Positions 42,428-51,131 of a DNA stretch of 64,000 nt are shown one piece after another. Within the stretch, counting starts at the first letter, position 1; each line of letters starts with the position of its first letter. A model generated the notes under the pieces. The model did not search any database. It saw only the letters and a program-made list of their open reading frames with translations, and was not told the DNA's origin. Origin of the DNA: Actinoallomurus purpureus (GTDB taxonomy: Bacteria > Actinomycetota > Actinomycetes > Streptosporangiales > Streptosporangiaceae); the NCBI RefSeq assembly GCF_024055795.1, contig NZ_JAMXMY010000002.1:558001-622000 (forward strand). The letters are read 5' to 3'. The position numbers and the translations under genes are program-made.

Positions 42428-44470
42428 ATGGACGACATCGACGGAGGACCCGGGGCGTCCCGGGGAGGCCTCTTTCTCGCGCGCCTGACCGTCGCCCCAG
42501 TGCTGCTCCTGGTCTCCTGGCTGGCGGTGGGCCTGCCCCTGCTGATGGCGGGCGTGTTCACCCCCTGGGTGGCGATCCCGCTGTTCGTGCCGGTGGCGGC
42601 GGTCACGCTGACGTTCGGGCTGCGGGCCGTGCGGCCCGCGGGCGAGGTGACGGGCCGGTCCTCCTGGTGGCCGGTGGCGGGCGTGCTCGCCGTCGCGGTG
42701 GCATTCGGCGCGCTGCAGCTGGTGATGTGCTCCCAGCAGATCGTCGTGCGCCGCGACCCGGCCTCGTACTTCAACTTCGCGACCTGGCTGACGGGCCACG
42801 GCTCGCTGCCGATCCCGCAGATGCGGTGGGCCTTCGGCGGCGGGGACGGCGCGCTGACGTACGGCAGCCCGGCGTTCTACCAGCGCGGCGGCGTCCTCGT
42901 GCCGCAGTTCATGGCCGGGATGCCGCTGATCGTCACGCCGGGCGGCTGGCTCGGCGGCCCGTACGCGACGCTGGCGGTCATGCCGGTGATCGGAGCGCTG
43001 GCGCTGGTGTCGTTCGCCGGCCTGGCGGGCCGGCTGATCGGCCCCCGGTGGGCGCCCGTCGCCGCCCTCGCGCTCGGCCTCACCTGGCCGATGATGATGA
43101 TCTCCCGTTCCATCTACAGCGAGACCGGCGCGCTCATCCTGATGCTCGGCGGGGTGTGCCTCACCCTCGACGCGGTCCGCTCGGGCCGTCGCCTGCCGGC
43201 GCTCCTGGGCGGGCTGGCGCTCGGGCTGACGATCCTCGTGCGCATCGACGGGATACGCGACGTCCTGCCGGTGGTGGCGTTCGCGGGGCTGCTGCTGGCG
43301 CTGCGGCGGCGCGCCGGCCTCCCGCTGCTGGCCGGGCTGACGGCCGGCGTCGGCGCGGGCCTGCTCGAGGGCTTCGTGATGTCCCGGCCGTACCTTCACT
43401 ACCTGAGCGCGTCGCTGCACCCGCTCGTGTACATCGCGGCGCTGGTGGTCGCCGCCACCGCGGTCGTGAGCCTGGCGATCCGCCGCTGGGGGCTGCCGGA
43501 CCTCACCCGTTTCCGGCTGCCGGACCTGGCCGTCCCCGCGACGTTCGCGGTGCTGGCCTTCTTCGCCGCCCGCCCGATCCTCCAGACCGTACGACGGGTG
43601 CCGCACAACCCCGACGACCAGGTCAACGCCGCCTTCATCGCCGCCCTGCAGAGGTCCCAGGGGCTGCCGGCCGACCCGAACCGCCAGTACTCCGAGCTCA
43701 GCCTGCACTGGGTGGCGTGGTACATCGGGGTGCCCGCGGTCCTGCTGGCCGCGGTGGGCGCCGCGCTGGTCGCGCGCGACCTCCTGCGCCGGCGCCGCAC
43801 CGCCTGGCTCCTGCCGTACGCGCTCATCGTCTGGACCACCGGCACGACGCTCTGGCGGCCGGGCATCACGCCCGATCACCCGTGGGCGAGCCGACGCCTG
43901 ATCGGGGTGGTGATCCCGGGGCTGCTGCTGTTCGCGCTCTGGGCCGTCGCCTGGGCGGCGCGCCGCGCGCGGCGGTTCCGCCGCGGCCGTCCGCTCTCGG
44001 CCGGCGTCGCCGCCGTGGGCGCGCTGCTGATCCTGGTGCCGACCGCGGTGGCCTCGGCGCCGATGGCGCTCGCACGGACCGAGGAACGCGAGGTCTCCCA
44101 GGCGCAGTCGATGTGCCGGGCCATCGGCCCGAACGCCTCGGTCATCATCGTCGAACGCGTCACGGGTGACCGGTTCACGCAGCTGATCCGCGGCATGTGC
44201 GGCACGCCCGCCGCCCGCGTGCGCGTCCACGCCGGTTTCAAGACCGCTCCCGAGGACGACGTGGCGCGGGTCGTCCGGAAGGTCGCGGCGGCGGGCCGTC
44301 GCCCGGTGCTGCTGGGCGCCGACGGCGTCGACGTGTCACCGTACGGGCCGGTCCGGCGGGTCTTCCACGTCCACACGCGCCGCGACGCGAGCGCCCTGGT
44401 GTCGGCTCCGCAGGGCACATGGTCGCTCACGATCAACGTCTGGATGGCCGATCCTGTGTACAGAGGGTGA
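42428..44470 (+). CDS. Large multi-pass membrane protein, GT-C-like glycosyltransferase candidate
   Basis: A 680-residue protein with about a dozen hydrophobic helices and a ~130-residue C-terminal soluble domain outside the membrane. The first extracytoplasmic loop contains VVRRDPASYFNFATWLTGHG, resembling the acidic motif of GT-C enzymes (ArnT/PMT type), which use polyprenyl-phosphate sugars. Later blocks are SRSIYSETGALILMLGGVCL and TLWRPGITPDHPWASRRLIG. The next gene is a polyprenyl-phosphate sugar synthase, which fits donor-then-user. Start ATG 42428 has TACTCT at 42413-42418 nine bases upstream. The acceptor is unknown. Confidence 0.8.
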   Translation: MDDIDGGPGASRGGLFLARLTVAPVLLLVSWLAVGLPLLMAGVFTPWVAIPLFVPVAAVTLTFGLRAVRPAGEVTGRSSWWPVAGVLAVAVAFGALQLVMCSQQIVVRRDPASYFNFATWLTGHGSLPIPQMRWAFGGGDGALTYGSPAFYQRGGVLVPQFMAGMPLIVTPGGWLGGPYATLAVMPVIGALALVSFAGLAGRLIGPRWAPVAALALGLTWPMMMISRSIYSETGALILMLGGVCLTLDAVRSGRRLPALLGGLALGLTILVRIDGIRDVLPVVAFAGLLLALRRRAGLPLLAGLTAGVGAGLLEGFVMSRPYLHYLSASLHPLVYIAALVVAATAVVSLAIRRWGLPDLTRFRLPDLAVPATFAVLAFFAARPILQTVRRVPHNPDDQVNAAFIAALQRSQGLPADPNRQYSELSLHWVAWYIGVPAVLLAAVGAALVARDLLRRRRTAWLLPYALIVWTTGTTLWRPGITPDHPWASRRLIGVVIPGLLLFALWAVAWAARRARRFRRGRPLSAGVAAVGALLILVPTAVASAPMALARTEEREVSQAQSMCRAIGPNASVIIVERVTGDRFTQLIRGMCGTPAARVRVHAGFKTAPEDDVARVVRKVAAAGRRPVLLGADGVDVSPYGPVRRVFHVHTRRDASALVSAPQGTWSLTINVWMADPVYRG

Positions 44471-44524
44471 ACAGTGCGTACGCTAAGGACCGTGTCCCAG
44501 ACTGGGCGACTATCCTCGCCGGGC

Positions 44525-45421
44525 GTGACTACCACGCCCCATGTGACGATCGTTCTGCCGTGCTACAACGAGCAGGACCACGTCATCGACGAGGTCGAGC
44601 GCATCTGCAAGGCGATGGACGCCAGCGGGCAGACCTACGAGCTGCTGGCCGTCGACGACTGCTCGACCGACGACACACTGGCCCGGCTCGAGCAGGCGGC
44701 GCCGCACTACCCCAACATGCAGGTCGTGCCGTTCCACCGCAACGGCGGGTCGGGCACCGTCCGGCGGATCGGCTCCCAGCAGGCCCGGGGTGACATCGTC
44801 GTCTGGACCGACGCCGACATGACCTATCCGAACGAACGCATCCCCGAGCTGGTCGACATCCTCGACCAGGACCCGACGGTCGACCAGGTCGTGGGCGCCC
44901 GCACCACCGAGGAGGGCACCCACAAGTTCCTGCGGGTGCCGGCCAAGTGGTTCATCCGCAAGACGGCCGAGGTGCTCGCCGGGCAGAAGATCCCCGACCT
45001 GAACTCCGGCCTGCGGGCGTTCCGCAAGGACGTCGCCGAGCCGTACCTCAAGCTGCTGCCGCCGGGATTCTCGTGCGTCACGACGATCACGCTGGCGTTC
45101 CTGTCGAACCAGCACGACGTCCGCTACGTGCCGATCGACTATGCCAAGCGGGCCGGCAGCTCGAAGTTCCACTTCGTGCACGACGCGTACCGCTACATCC
45201 TGCAGGTGCTGCGGATGGTGATGTACTTCAACCCGCTCAAGGTCCTGATGCCGCTCGCACTGTGGCTCCTGGGACTCGGCGTGGCCAAGGGCATCCTCGA
45301 CATGGTCCTGCACCCGCTGCGGTTCGCGATCAACACTGTGCTGATCTTCGTGACCGGATTGATCATCGCGTCGATGGCGTTGCTGGCCGACCTGATCGTG
45401 CGATCGCGGGGAGACACGTGA
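44525..45421 (+). CDS. Polyprenyl-phosphate glycosyltransferase (DPM1/GT2-like)
   Basis: A 298-residue GT2 with a C-terminal membrane part. It loads a sugar (commonly mannose or glucose) onto polyprenyl phosphate. Motifs: VTIVLPCYNEQDHVIDEVER, LLAVDDCSTDDTLARLEQ, VVWTDADMTYPNERIPEL (DAD metal site) and DLNSGLRAFRKDVAEPYLK. Two C-terminal helices follow (LMPLALWLLGLGVAKGIL and INTVLIFVTGLIIASMALL). I chose GTG 44525, with TATCCT at 44511-44516 eight bases upstream; GTG 44474 would add 17 residues. It sits between the GT-C-like protein and a GT4, all in one direction. Confidence 0.88.
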   Translation: MTTTPHVTIVLPCYNEQDHVIDEVERICKAMDASGQTYELLAVDDCSTDDTLARLEQAAPHYPNMQVVPFHRNGGSGTVRRIGSQQARGDIVVWTDADMTYPNERIPELVDILDQDPTVDQVVGARTTEEGTHKFLRVPAKWFIRKTAEVLAGQKIPDLNSGLRAFRKDVAEPYLKLLPPGFSCVTTITLAFLSNQHDVRYVPIDYAKRAGSSKFHFVHDAYRYILQVLRMVMYFNPLKVLMPLALWLLGLGVAKGILDMVLHPLRFAINTVLIFVTGLIIASMALLADLIVRSRGDT

Positions 45422-45455
45422 GCCCGAGCGGCGTGACGGGAAGGCGGGGCCGACC

Positions 45456-46604
45456 GTGAAGATCGCGATCGTCGGGCCCGCGTTCCCGTACAAGGGCGGC
45501 GGCGCCCACCACACGACCGAGCTGGCGCACCGGCTGGCCGCCGCCGGGCACGATGTGACGCTGGAGTCGTGGAAGGCGCAGTACCCCTCCTTCCTCTACC
45601 CGGGCGAGCAGACGATCGCGACCCCGGAGGGCGAGCCGTACCCCGGCACCCGGCACACGCTGGCCTGGTACCGCCCGGACGGCTGGCTGCGCATCGGCCG
45701 CCGGCTGCGCTCCCAGGACCTCGTCATCCTCGTCGTACTCTCGCCCGTGCAGGTTCCGGCCTACCTCGGCATGCTGGTCGGCCTGGGCGCCCGCGAGGAG
45801 GCGTCGGGACCCCGTGTCATCGCGCTCTGCCACAACGTTCTGCCGCATGAGCGCAAGCCGTACGACGTGCCGCTCATGCGGCGGCTGCTGAAGCGCGTCG
45901 ACGGCGCCCTCGTGCACTCCGCCCAGCAGGCGCAGCTCGCCCGCGACCTGGCACCGGGCACCCCGGTGCGCACGGCGGTGCTGCCCGCGCACCTGCCGAC
46001 GCCTCCCCATGGGACGCCCGTTTTCACGGGCGCGCCGGAGGGCCCGTGGCAGCGCCTGCTGTTCTTCGGCATGGTCCGGCCGTACAAGGGCCTGGACGTG
46101 CTGCTGCGGGCGCTCGCGCGGATGGACGACGTCGCGTTGACCGTCGCCGGGGAGTTCTGGGGCGGCGCCGAGGAGGTCCGCGGCCTGATCTCCTCGCTCG
46201 GGCTGGAGGACCGGGTGGAGCTGCGGCCCGGATACGTGCCGGCCGCCGAGGTCCCGGAGCTGTTCGCCCGCGCCGACGCCCTCGTCCTGCCCTACCGCAC
46301 CGCCACGGCCTCACAGAACGTCTTCATGGCCTACGAGCACGGCATCCCGGTCATCGCCACGCGCGCCGGCACCCTCGCCGATCACGTCCGCGAGGGCGTC
46401 GACGGGGTGCTGTGCGAGGCCGACGACGTCGACTCGCTCGCCGACGCCCTGCGCCGGTTCTACGCGCCGGGCGAGCCGGCGCGGCTGCGGGCGGGCGTGC
46501 GGCCCGTCGACTCCGAGCCGCACTGGGCCTCCTACCTCGAACAGCTCCTCACGGCCGGCCCGCTCGTCGGGAGCGGCGCCGGCGGCGAGGAGCGATCGGC
46601 CTGA
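45456..46604 (+). CDS. Family 4 glycosyltransferase
   Basis: A 382-residue GT-B enzyme: KIAIVGPAFPYKGGGAHHTT at the N-terminus, VIALCHNVLPHERKPYDVPL in the acceptor domain, RLLFFGMVRPYKGLDVLLRA and QNVFMAYEHGIPVIATRAGT in the donor domain. The start is a GTG at 45456, 34 bases after the previous gene, so the three genes from 42428 form an operon. It would add one sugar to the surface polymer. Its stop is followed at once by a direct repeat and hairpin shared with the convergent thioredoxin gene. Confidence 0.92.
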   Translation: MKIAIVGPAFPYKGGGAHHTTELAHRLAAAGHDVTLESWKAQYPSFLYPGEQTIATPEGEPYPGTRHTLAWYRPDGWLRIGRRLRSQDLVILVVLSPVQVPAYLGMLVGLGAREEASGPRVIALCHNVLPHERKPYDVPLMRRLLKRVDGALVHSAQQAQLARDLAPGTPVRTAVLPAHLPTPPHGTPVFTGAPEGPWQRLLFFGMVRPYKGLDVLLRALARMDDVALTVAGEFWGGAEEVRGLISSLGLEDRVELRPGYVPAAEVPELFARADALVLPYRTATASQNVFMAYEHGIPVIATRAGTLADHVREGVDGVLCEADDVDSLADALRRFYAPGEPARLRAGVRPVDSEPHWASYLEQLLTAGPLVGSGAGGEERSA

Positions 46605-46670
46605 GACCTCAGAGCCCGCGCGGAATGAACGGCCGGACTCGCGGCGCCCATTCCGCGCGGGACCTCAGAG
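46605..46670. terminator. Bidirectional terminator flanked by a 10-base direct repeat
   Basis: A perfect 13-bp stem CCCGCGCGGAATG (46615-46627) / CATTCCGCGCGGG (46649-46661) separates two convergent genes. It is bracketed by GACCTCAGAG at 46605-46614 and 46661-46670; the second copy contains the trxA stop codon. Confidence 0.75.
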
Positions 46671-46997
46671 GTGCGGGGTGATCGCCTTGAGGAGGGCGCG
46701 CTTCGGCTTGGCGCCGGTGATCTGCTCGACGACCTCGCCGTCCTTGAACAGCAGGAGGGTCGGCAGCCCGAGCACGTTGTACTTGCCCGGGGTCGACTGG
46801 TTCGCGTCGTAGTCGAGCTTGGCGATCTTCAGTTTGCCGGCGTACTCGCCGGCGATCTCGTCCAGGACCGGCGCGATCATGCGGCACGGGCCGCACCACG
46901 ACGCCCAGAAGTCGACCAGCACGGGCGTGTCGCTCTTCAGGACGTCCTGGTCGAACGTCTTGTCGGTCACGGTGATGGGCTCGGCCACGGGAGCCAT
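46665..46997 (-). CDS. trxA: Thioredoxin
   Basis: A 110-residue thioredoxin, a cytoplasmic disulfide reductase. The active site is VDFWASWCGPCRMIAPVLDE (C35, C38), with KLKIAKLDYDANQSTPGKYN and the cis-proline block VLGLPTLLLFKDGEVVEQIT. The start ATG 46997 follows GGAAGGAGAG. It is monocistronic here; no thioredoxin reductase gene is nearby, so it may be a secondary thioredoxin. Confidence 0.95.
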   Translation of the reverse strand: MAPVAEPITVTDKTFDQDVLKSDTPVLVDFWASWCGPCRMIAPVLDEIAGEYAGKLKIAKLDYDANQSTPGKYNVLGLPTLLLFKDGEVVEQITGAKPKRALLKAITPHL

Positions 46998-47086
46998 TGT
47001 CTCTCCTTCCGGTACGCCGCGTGTGCGGCGTCGGTCAACACCGATCACAAGGCCGGTGGACCTGGCGATATTCCAGCGGGGAGAGG

Positions 47087-48034
47087 TTAGTCGACCGGGC
47101 CCGCCACCGGCTCGACGTCGTCCTCGACGAGCACGGGGTGCCGGGTGCCGAGGAGGACGGCGGCGCCCGCCCACGCGAGGTCGGCGACGGTCAGGACGAC
47201 GCGGGAGGCGAGCGCGACGACCAGCGGCGCGCCGGCCGCCGGCAGCACCGGCCCGAGCGTCACGGTCAGCGCGGCCTCCCGCACGCCCACGCCGCCGGGA
47301 GCGATGACGATGATGAACCCCGCGGTGAACGCCAGGGCGTACGCCCCGGTGGCGAGGAAGAACCCGTGCCCGCCCGCCGCCCGCACGAGCAGCCAGGTGT
47401 GCGCGCCGAACAGGAGCCAGCCCAGCGCGGTCCAGGCGACCGCCCGCGCCATCGTGCCGAGCCCGGCGGTGCGGGCCAGGGGTTGCCGCCGTGCCAGCCG
47501 CAGCGCGCGGTTCAGCGCGAACGCCAGCACCCGGGGATGCAGCATCGCGAGGAACAGCGGCGCGAGGACGAGCAGCCACCAGTAGCGGTGCGTCGCGTCC
47601 GGCGAGGTGAACGGCAGCGTCACGGTGGCGACCGCGCAGCCGGTGGCGACCGTCGTGGCCATCGACAGCACGCCGGCGCTCGCGCCGCGCTCGCGCGGCA
47701 CCCGGTGCTCCTTGGCCAGCTCCATCTGGGCGACGAGTGCCCACACCGACCCGGGGATGTACTTGCCGAGCTGGGAGACGAAGTAAACCCGCACGGCCGC
47801 CCGCAGGGGCAGCGGCGAGCCCAGGCCGGCCAGCAGGCGGCGCCAGGCGAGCATCCACGCGCCGAGCCCGAGCACCCCTGCTGCGAGCGCGGCGCCGACG
47901 TACGGCCAGGACAGCTCGGTCACCGCGTGCCGCGTGTCGTCCCAGCGGGCGAACAGTCCGTAGCCGCAGAAGCCCAGCGCGGCGACGACGAGGGCGACGC
48001 GCGCGAGGCGGCTCGCTCGCAGGCGGGAGATCAC
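47087..48034 (-). CDS. Lysylphosphatidylglycerol synthase/UPF0104-type membrane protein
   Basis: A 315-residue integral membrane protein with about eight helices, the flippase-like half of the LPG synthase family without the aminoacyltransferase domain. Typical blocks are RVYFVSQLGKYIPGSVWALV, ARAVAWTALGWLLFGAHTWL and IIVIAPGGVGVREAALTVTL. Such proteins are linked to lipid or lipid-linked sugar translocation. Position among polysaccharide genes makes a role in lipid-linked glycan transport possible. The start is ATG 48034. Confidence 0.87.
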   Translation of the reverse strand: MISRLRASRLARVALVVAALGFCGYGLFARWDDTRHAVTELSWPYVGAALAAGVLGLGAWMLAWRRLLAGLGSPLPLRAAVRVYFVSQLGKYIPGSVWALVAQMELAKEHRVPRERGASAGVLSMATTVATGCAVATVTLPFTSPDATHRYWWLLVLAPLFLAMLHPRVLAFALNRALRLARRQPLARTAGLGTMARAVAWTALGWLLFGAHTWLLVRAAGGHGFFLATGAYALAFTAGFIIVIAPGGVGVREAALTVTLGPVLPAAGAPLVVALASRVVLTVADLAWAGAAVLLGTRHPVLVEDDVEPVAGPVD

Positions 48035-48118
48035 GCGGCCAGACTAGTCGGTACGCCCCGGTGAACACTCGGTGATCAGCGGGTACGCGCCCCGGCGGGG
48101 CCGTAGAGTAAGGACGCG

Positions 48119-48826
48119 ATGAAACTCAACGACGCGAAGGCCTTCGTCGGCCATCAGGTGCACGTGTGCCGTTTCCGCGAGGCCGGGACCCTCCTGCGCT
48201 GGATGGGCGACGACCTGCGCGGCAAGCGGGTGCTCGACGTGGCCGGCGGCGACGGCTACTGGGCCGGGCAGGCCCGCAAGCGCGGCGCGCAGGCGGTCTC
48301 GATCGACCTTGCGCGCGGCAAGATGCTGTACGGGCAGACCCTGAAGCACCCGCCGGCCCTGATCGAGTGCGACGCGCTGCGGCTGCCCTTCGCCGACGGC
48401 AGCTTCGACGCCCTGCTGTCGGTGTGCGCGATCGAGCACTTCGACGACGGCGGCAAGGCACTCGACGAGATGTCGCGCATCCTGAAGCCCGGCGGCGAGC
48501 TGTTCATGTCCGCCGACGTGCTCAGCCGGTCACGCGACTGGCCCAAGCTGCGCGAGGCGCACTGCGCGAAGTACCACGTGCAGCACACCTACACCCACGA
48601 GAGCCTCGGGGAGCTGCTGGCCGACCGCGGCATGGAGCTCGCCGACTACTCCTACCAGTTCCGCACCCGCGCGACCGAGCGTCTCTACCTCTCCCTGTCG
48701 GCGTACGGCGGCCGGATGGGGTTCAACGCCGCCGCGCCGCTCGCGCCGCTGGTCGCGCTCGCCGACCGGCGCAGTCCCAACGATCGTGGCAGCATCGTTC
48801 TCATCAGGGCGCGCAAGAACGGGTGA
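48119..48826 (+). CDS. Class I SAM-dependent methyltransferase
   Basis: A 235-residue methyltransferase of the UbiE/type-11 fold: GKRVLDVAGGDGYWAGQARK (SAM loop), VSIDLARGKMLYGQTLK, PFADGSFDALLSVCAIEHFD and LDEMSRILKPGGELFMSADV. The N-terminal ~35 residues (KLNDAKAFVGHQVHVCRFRE) resemble those of methyltransferases found in polysaccharide loci, so the substrate may be a sugar. TAGAGT at 48104-48109 and AAGGA just before the ATG give a short-leader promoter. It precedes a GT4 by 67 bases. Confidence 0.9.
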   Translation: MKLNDAKAFVGHQVHVCRFREAGTLLRWMGDDLRGKRVLDVAGGDGYWAGQARKRGAQAVSIDLARGKMLYGQTLKHPPALIECDALRLPFADGSFDALLSVCAIEHFDDGGKALDEMSRILKPGGELFMSADVLSRSRDWPKLREAHCAKYHVQHTYTHESLGELLADRGMELADYSYQFRTRATERLYLSLSAYGGRMGFNAAAPLAPLVALADRRSPNDRGSIVLIRARKNG

Positions 48827-48893
48827 CGTCCCCCTGTCGGCGATCGATCGGCGTAGGCTTCCCACGGGGAAACCGGACGGAGGGGGCGACACC

Positions 48894-50021
48894 GTGGTGC
48901 CTCGTGTGCTTGTCGACGCGACCGCCGTGGCCGCCGACCGCGGCGCGCTCGGGCGTTACGTCGACGGGCTGATCGGCGCGCTGCACCGCGCGGACGCCGA
49001 TCTGGCCGTCGTCTGCCAGCGGTCGGACGAAGAGCGGTACGGCCGGCTGGCGCCGAAGGCGCGGGTCGTCGCCGGCCCGACCGCCATCGCGCACCGCCAG
49101 GCGCGCCTGGCCTGGGAGCAGACGGGCCTGCCGCTCATCGCGCAGCAGGTCGGCGCGCACCTCATTCACGCGCCGTACTACTCGATCCCGCTGCGTCCGG
49201 GCCTGCCGACCGTCGCGACGGTCCACGACATGGCGTACTTCACCGATCCGGAGGCGCACAATCCGGTCAAGACGACGTTCATCAGGTCGGCGACGCGTAC
49301 GGCGGCGCGACGCGCGACCCGGGTGATCGTTCCGTCGAAGGCGACTCGCGACGAGATCGTCCGGTTGCTGGGCGCGGACCCGACGCGGATCGACGTCGCC
49401 TACCACGGCGTCGATCACACGATCTTCCATCCGCCCACCGAGGAGGAGCGGCGGCGCGTCTCCGACCGGCTCGGCCTGCACGGGCGTTCCTACATCGCGT
49501 TCCTCGGCGCGCTCGAGCCGCGGAAGAACGCTCCGAACCTCATCCGCGGCTGGGTCGAGGCGACGGCCGACCTGGAGATCCCGCCCGCGCTCGTCCTGGC
49601 CGGCAGCGGCGGATGGGACGACGAGCTGGACGCCGCGCTGGCCGACGTTCCGTCCCGCATGCGGCTGCTCCGGCCGGGCTACCTGCCGTGGCCGTCGTTG
49701 CCTGGGTTCTTCGGCGGGTCGCTGACGGTGGCGCTGCCGAGCCGGGGTGAGGGGTTCGGTCTGCCGGTCCTGGAGGCGATGGCCTGCGGCGCGACCGTGC
49801 TGACGACCCCCCGGGCATCGCTGCCGGAGGTCGGCGGCGACGCCGTCGCCTACACCGAGCCCGACGCCGAGGACATCGCCGTGGCGCTGCGCGCGCTGAT
49901 CGACGACCCGGAGCGGCGCGGACTGCTCGCCGAGGCGGCGCACGCGCGTTCCCGAGAATTCACGTGGGCGGCATCCGCCGAGGCCCATCTGGCGGCGTAT
50001 CAGCGCGCCGTCGAACAGTAA
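48894..50021 (+). CDS. Family 4 glycosyltransferase
   Basis: A 375-residue GT-B enzyme: RVLVDATAVAADRGALGRYV, VATVHDMAYFTDPEAHNPVK, RVIVPSKATRDEIVRLLGAD, YIAFLGALEPRKNAPNLIRG and SRGEGFGLPVLEAMACGATV. The pattern fits the mannosyltransferase-like GT4 group. The start is a GTG at 48894 after GGAGGGGG; a second GTG follows at once. Eighteen bases separate it from the nucleotidyltransferase downstream, so the pair is probably co-transcribed and the transferase may use the GDP- or dTDP-sugar that enzyme makes. Confidence 0.92.
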   Translation: MVPRVLVDATAVAADRGALGRYVDGLIGALHRADADLAVVCQRSDEERYGRLAPKARVVAGPTAIAHRQARLAWEQTGLPLIAQQVGAHLIHAPYYSIPLRPGLPTVATVHDMAYFTDPEAHNPVKTTFIRSATRTAARRATRVIVPSKATRDEIVRLLGADPTRIDVAYHGVDHTIFHPPTEEERRRVSDRLGLHGRSYIAFLGALEPRKNAPNLIRGWVEATADLEIPPALVLAGSGGWDDELDAALADVPSRMRLLRPGYLPWPSLPGFFGGSLTVALPSRGEGFGLPVLEAMACGATVLTTPRASLPEVGGDAVAYTEPDAEDIAVALRALIDDPERRGLLAEAAHARSREFTWAASAEAHLAAYQRAVEQ

Positions 50022-50039
50022 GGTTGCTGGCCGGTACCG

Positions 50040-51122
50040 ATGAGGAGGGGCACCCTGGAAGCGATTCTGCTGGTCGGCGGTAAGGGCACGCGGCTGCGGC
50101 CGCTCACGATCTCGACGCCGAAGCCACTGCTGCCGACGGCCGGGGTGCCGCTGCTGGAGCATCAGCTGCGCAAGGCGAGTGCGGCGGGCATCCGCCGCAT
50201 CGTGTTCGCCACGTCCTACCGCGCCGCGATGTTCACCGAGGCGTTCGGCGACGGGTCGCGGTTCGGCCTGGAGCTGGTCTACGTCACCGAGGAGGAGCCG
50301 CTGGGCACGGCCGGCGCCATCCGCAACGCCGCCACGAAACTGACCTGTGACTCCGACAGCCCGGTCGTCGTGCTCAACGGCGACATTCTGTCCGGCCACG
50401 ACCTGGTGTCGCAGGTCGCGATGCACGAGAAGTCGGACGCGGCCGTCACCATGCACCTGACCCTGGTCTCCGACGCGCGCCGCTACGGCGCGGTGCCGAC
50501 GACCTCGGAGGGCAAGGTCATCGCGTTCGTGGAGAAGTCCCCGAACCCGCCGACCAACCAGGTGAACGCCGGCTGCTACGTCTTCCGCCGGTCCGCGATC
50601 GACGCGATCCCCACCGGCCGGGTGGTGTCGGTGGAGTACGAGACGTTCCCCGAGCTGCTCACCTCCGGTGAGACGATCATGGGGTACGTCGAGGGTGCGT
50701 ACTGGCTCGACGTCGGCACGCCGGCCGCCTTCGTCCAGGGCTCCTGCGACCTGGTGCTCGGCCGGATGGAGTCGTCCACCGTGGGCGCGGGCGGGGGCGT
50801 GCTGTTCCTCAATGGCTCGGTGGTGGCCCCTGAGGCCGCCGTGTCCGGCGGTACGACCGTCGGCGCCGGGGCCGTGGTCGAGTCGGGTGCGACCGTGGAG
50901 TCCAGCGTGCTGTTCGACGGGGCCATCGTCGAGCACGGGGCGCGGGTGTCGCGTTCGGTGGTCGGCCGGGGCGCGCGGATCTGCGCGGGCGCGGTCGTGG
51001 AGGAGGCCGTCATCGGCGACGGCGCGATGGTCGGGCCGGGCAACGAGCTGCGCGACGGGGTGCGCCTGTGGCCCGGCGTCCAGCTGCCGGAGACGGCCGT
51101 GCGCTTCTCCGCCGACGTTTGA
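50040..51122 (+). CDS. Sugar-1-phosphate nucleotidyltransferase (mannose-1-phosphate guanylyltransferase-like)
   Basis: A 360-residue protein: an N-terminal nucleotidyltransferase domain (AILLVGGKGTRLRPLTISTP with the catalytic Lys after TP, VVVLNGDILSGHDLV, YWLDVGTPAAFVQGSCDL) and a C-terminal left-handed beta-helix (VAPEAAVSGGTTVGAGAVVE and following hexapeptide repeats). The architecture matches the GDP-mannose pyrophosphorylase B group. With the phosphomannomutase at 62409 it would make GDP-mannose for the surface glycosyltransferases. A glucose-1-phosphate thymidylyl/uridylyl specificity cannot be excluded. Confidence 0.88.
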   Translation: MRRGTLEAILLVGGKGTRLRPLTISTPKPLLPTAGVPLLEHQLRKASAAGIRRIVFATSYRAAMFTEAFGDGSRFGLELVYVTEEEPLGTAGAIRNAATKLTCDSDSPVVVLNGDILSGHDLVSQVAMHEKSDAAVTMHLTLVSDARRYGAVPTTSEGKVIAFVEKSPNPPTNQVNAGCYVFRRSAIDAIPTGRVVSVEYETFPELLTSGETIMGYVEGAYWLDVGTPAAFVQGSCDLVLGRMESSTVGAGGGVLFLNGSVVAPEAAVSGGTTVGAGAVVESGATVESSVLFDGAIVEHGARVSRSVVGRGARICAGAVVEEAVIGDGAMVGPGNELRDGVRLWPGVQLPETAVRFSADV

Positions 51123-51131
51123 GAGACTGTC

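Noticed and set aside
46605-46670. A miniature inverted-repeat transposon with 10-base target duplication.
   Set aside because: The inverted repeat sits exactly between two convergent stops and works as a terminator; a single copy is visible, so the mobile interpretation is not supported.
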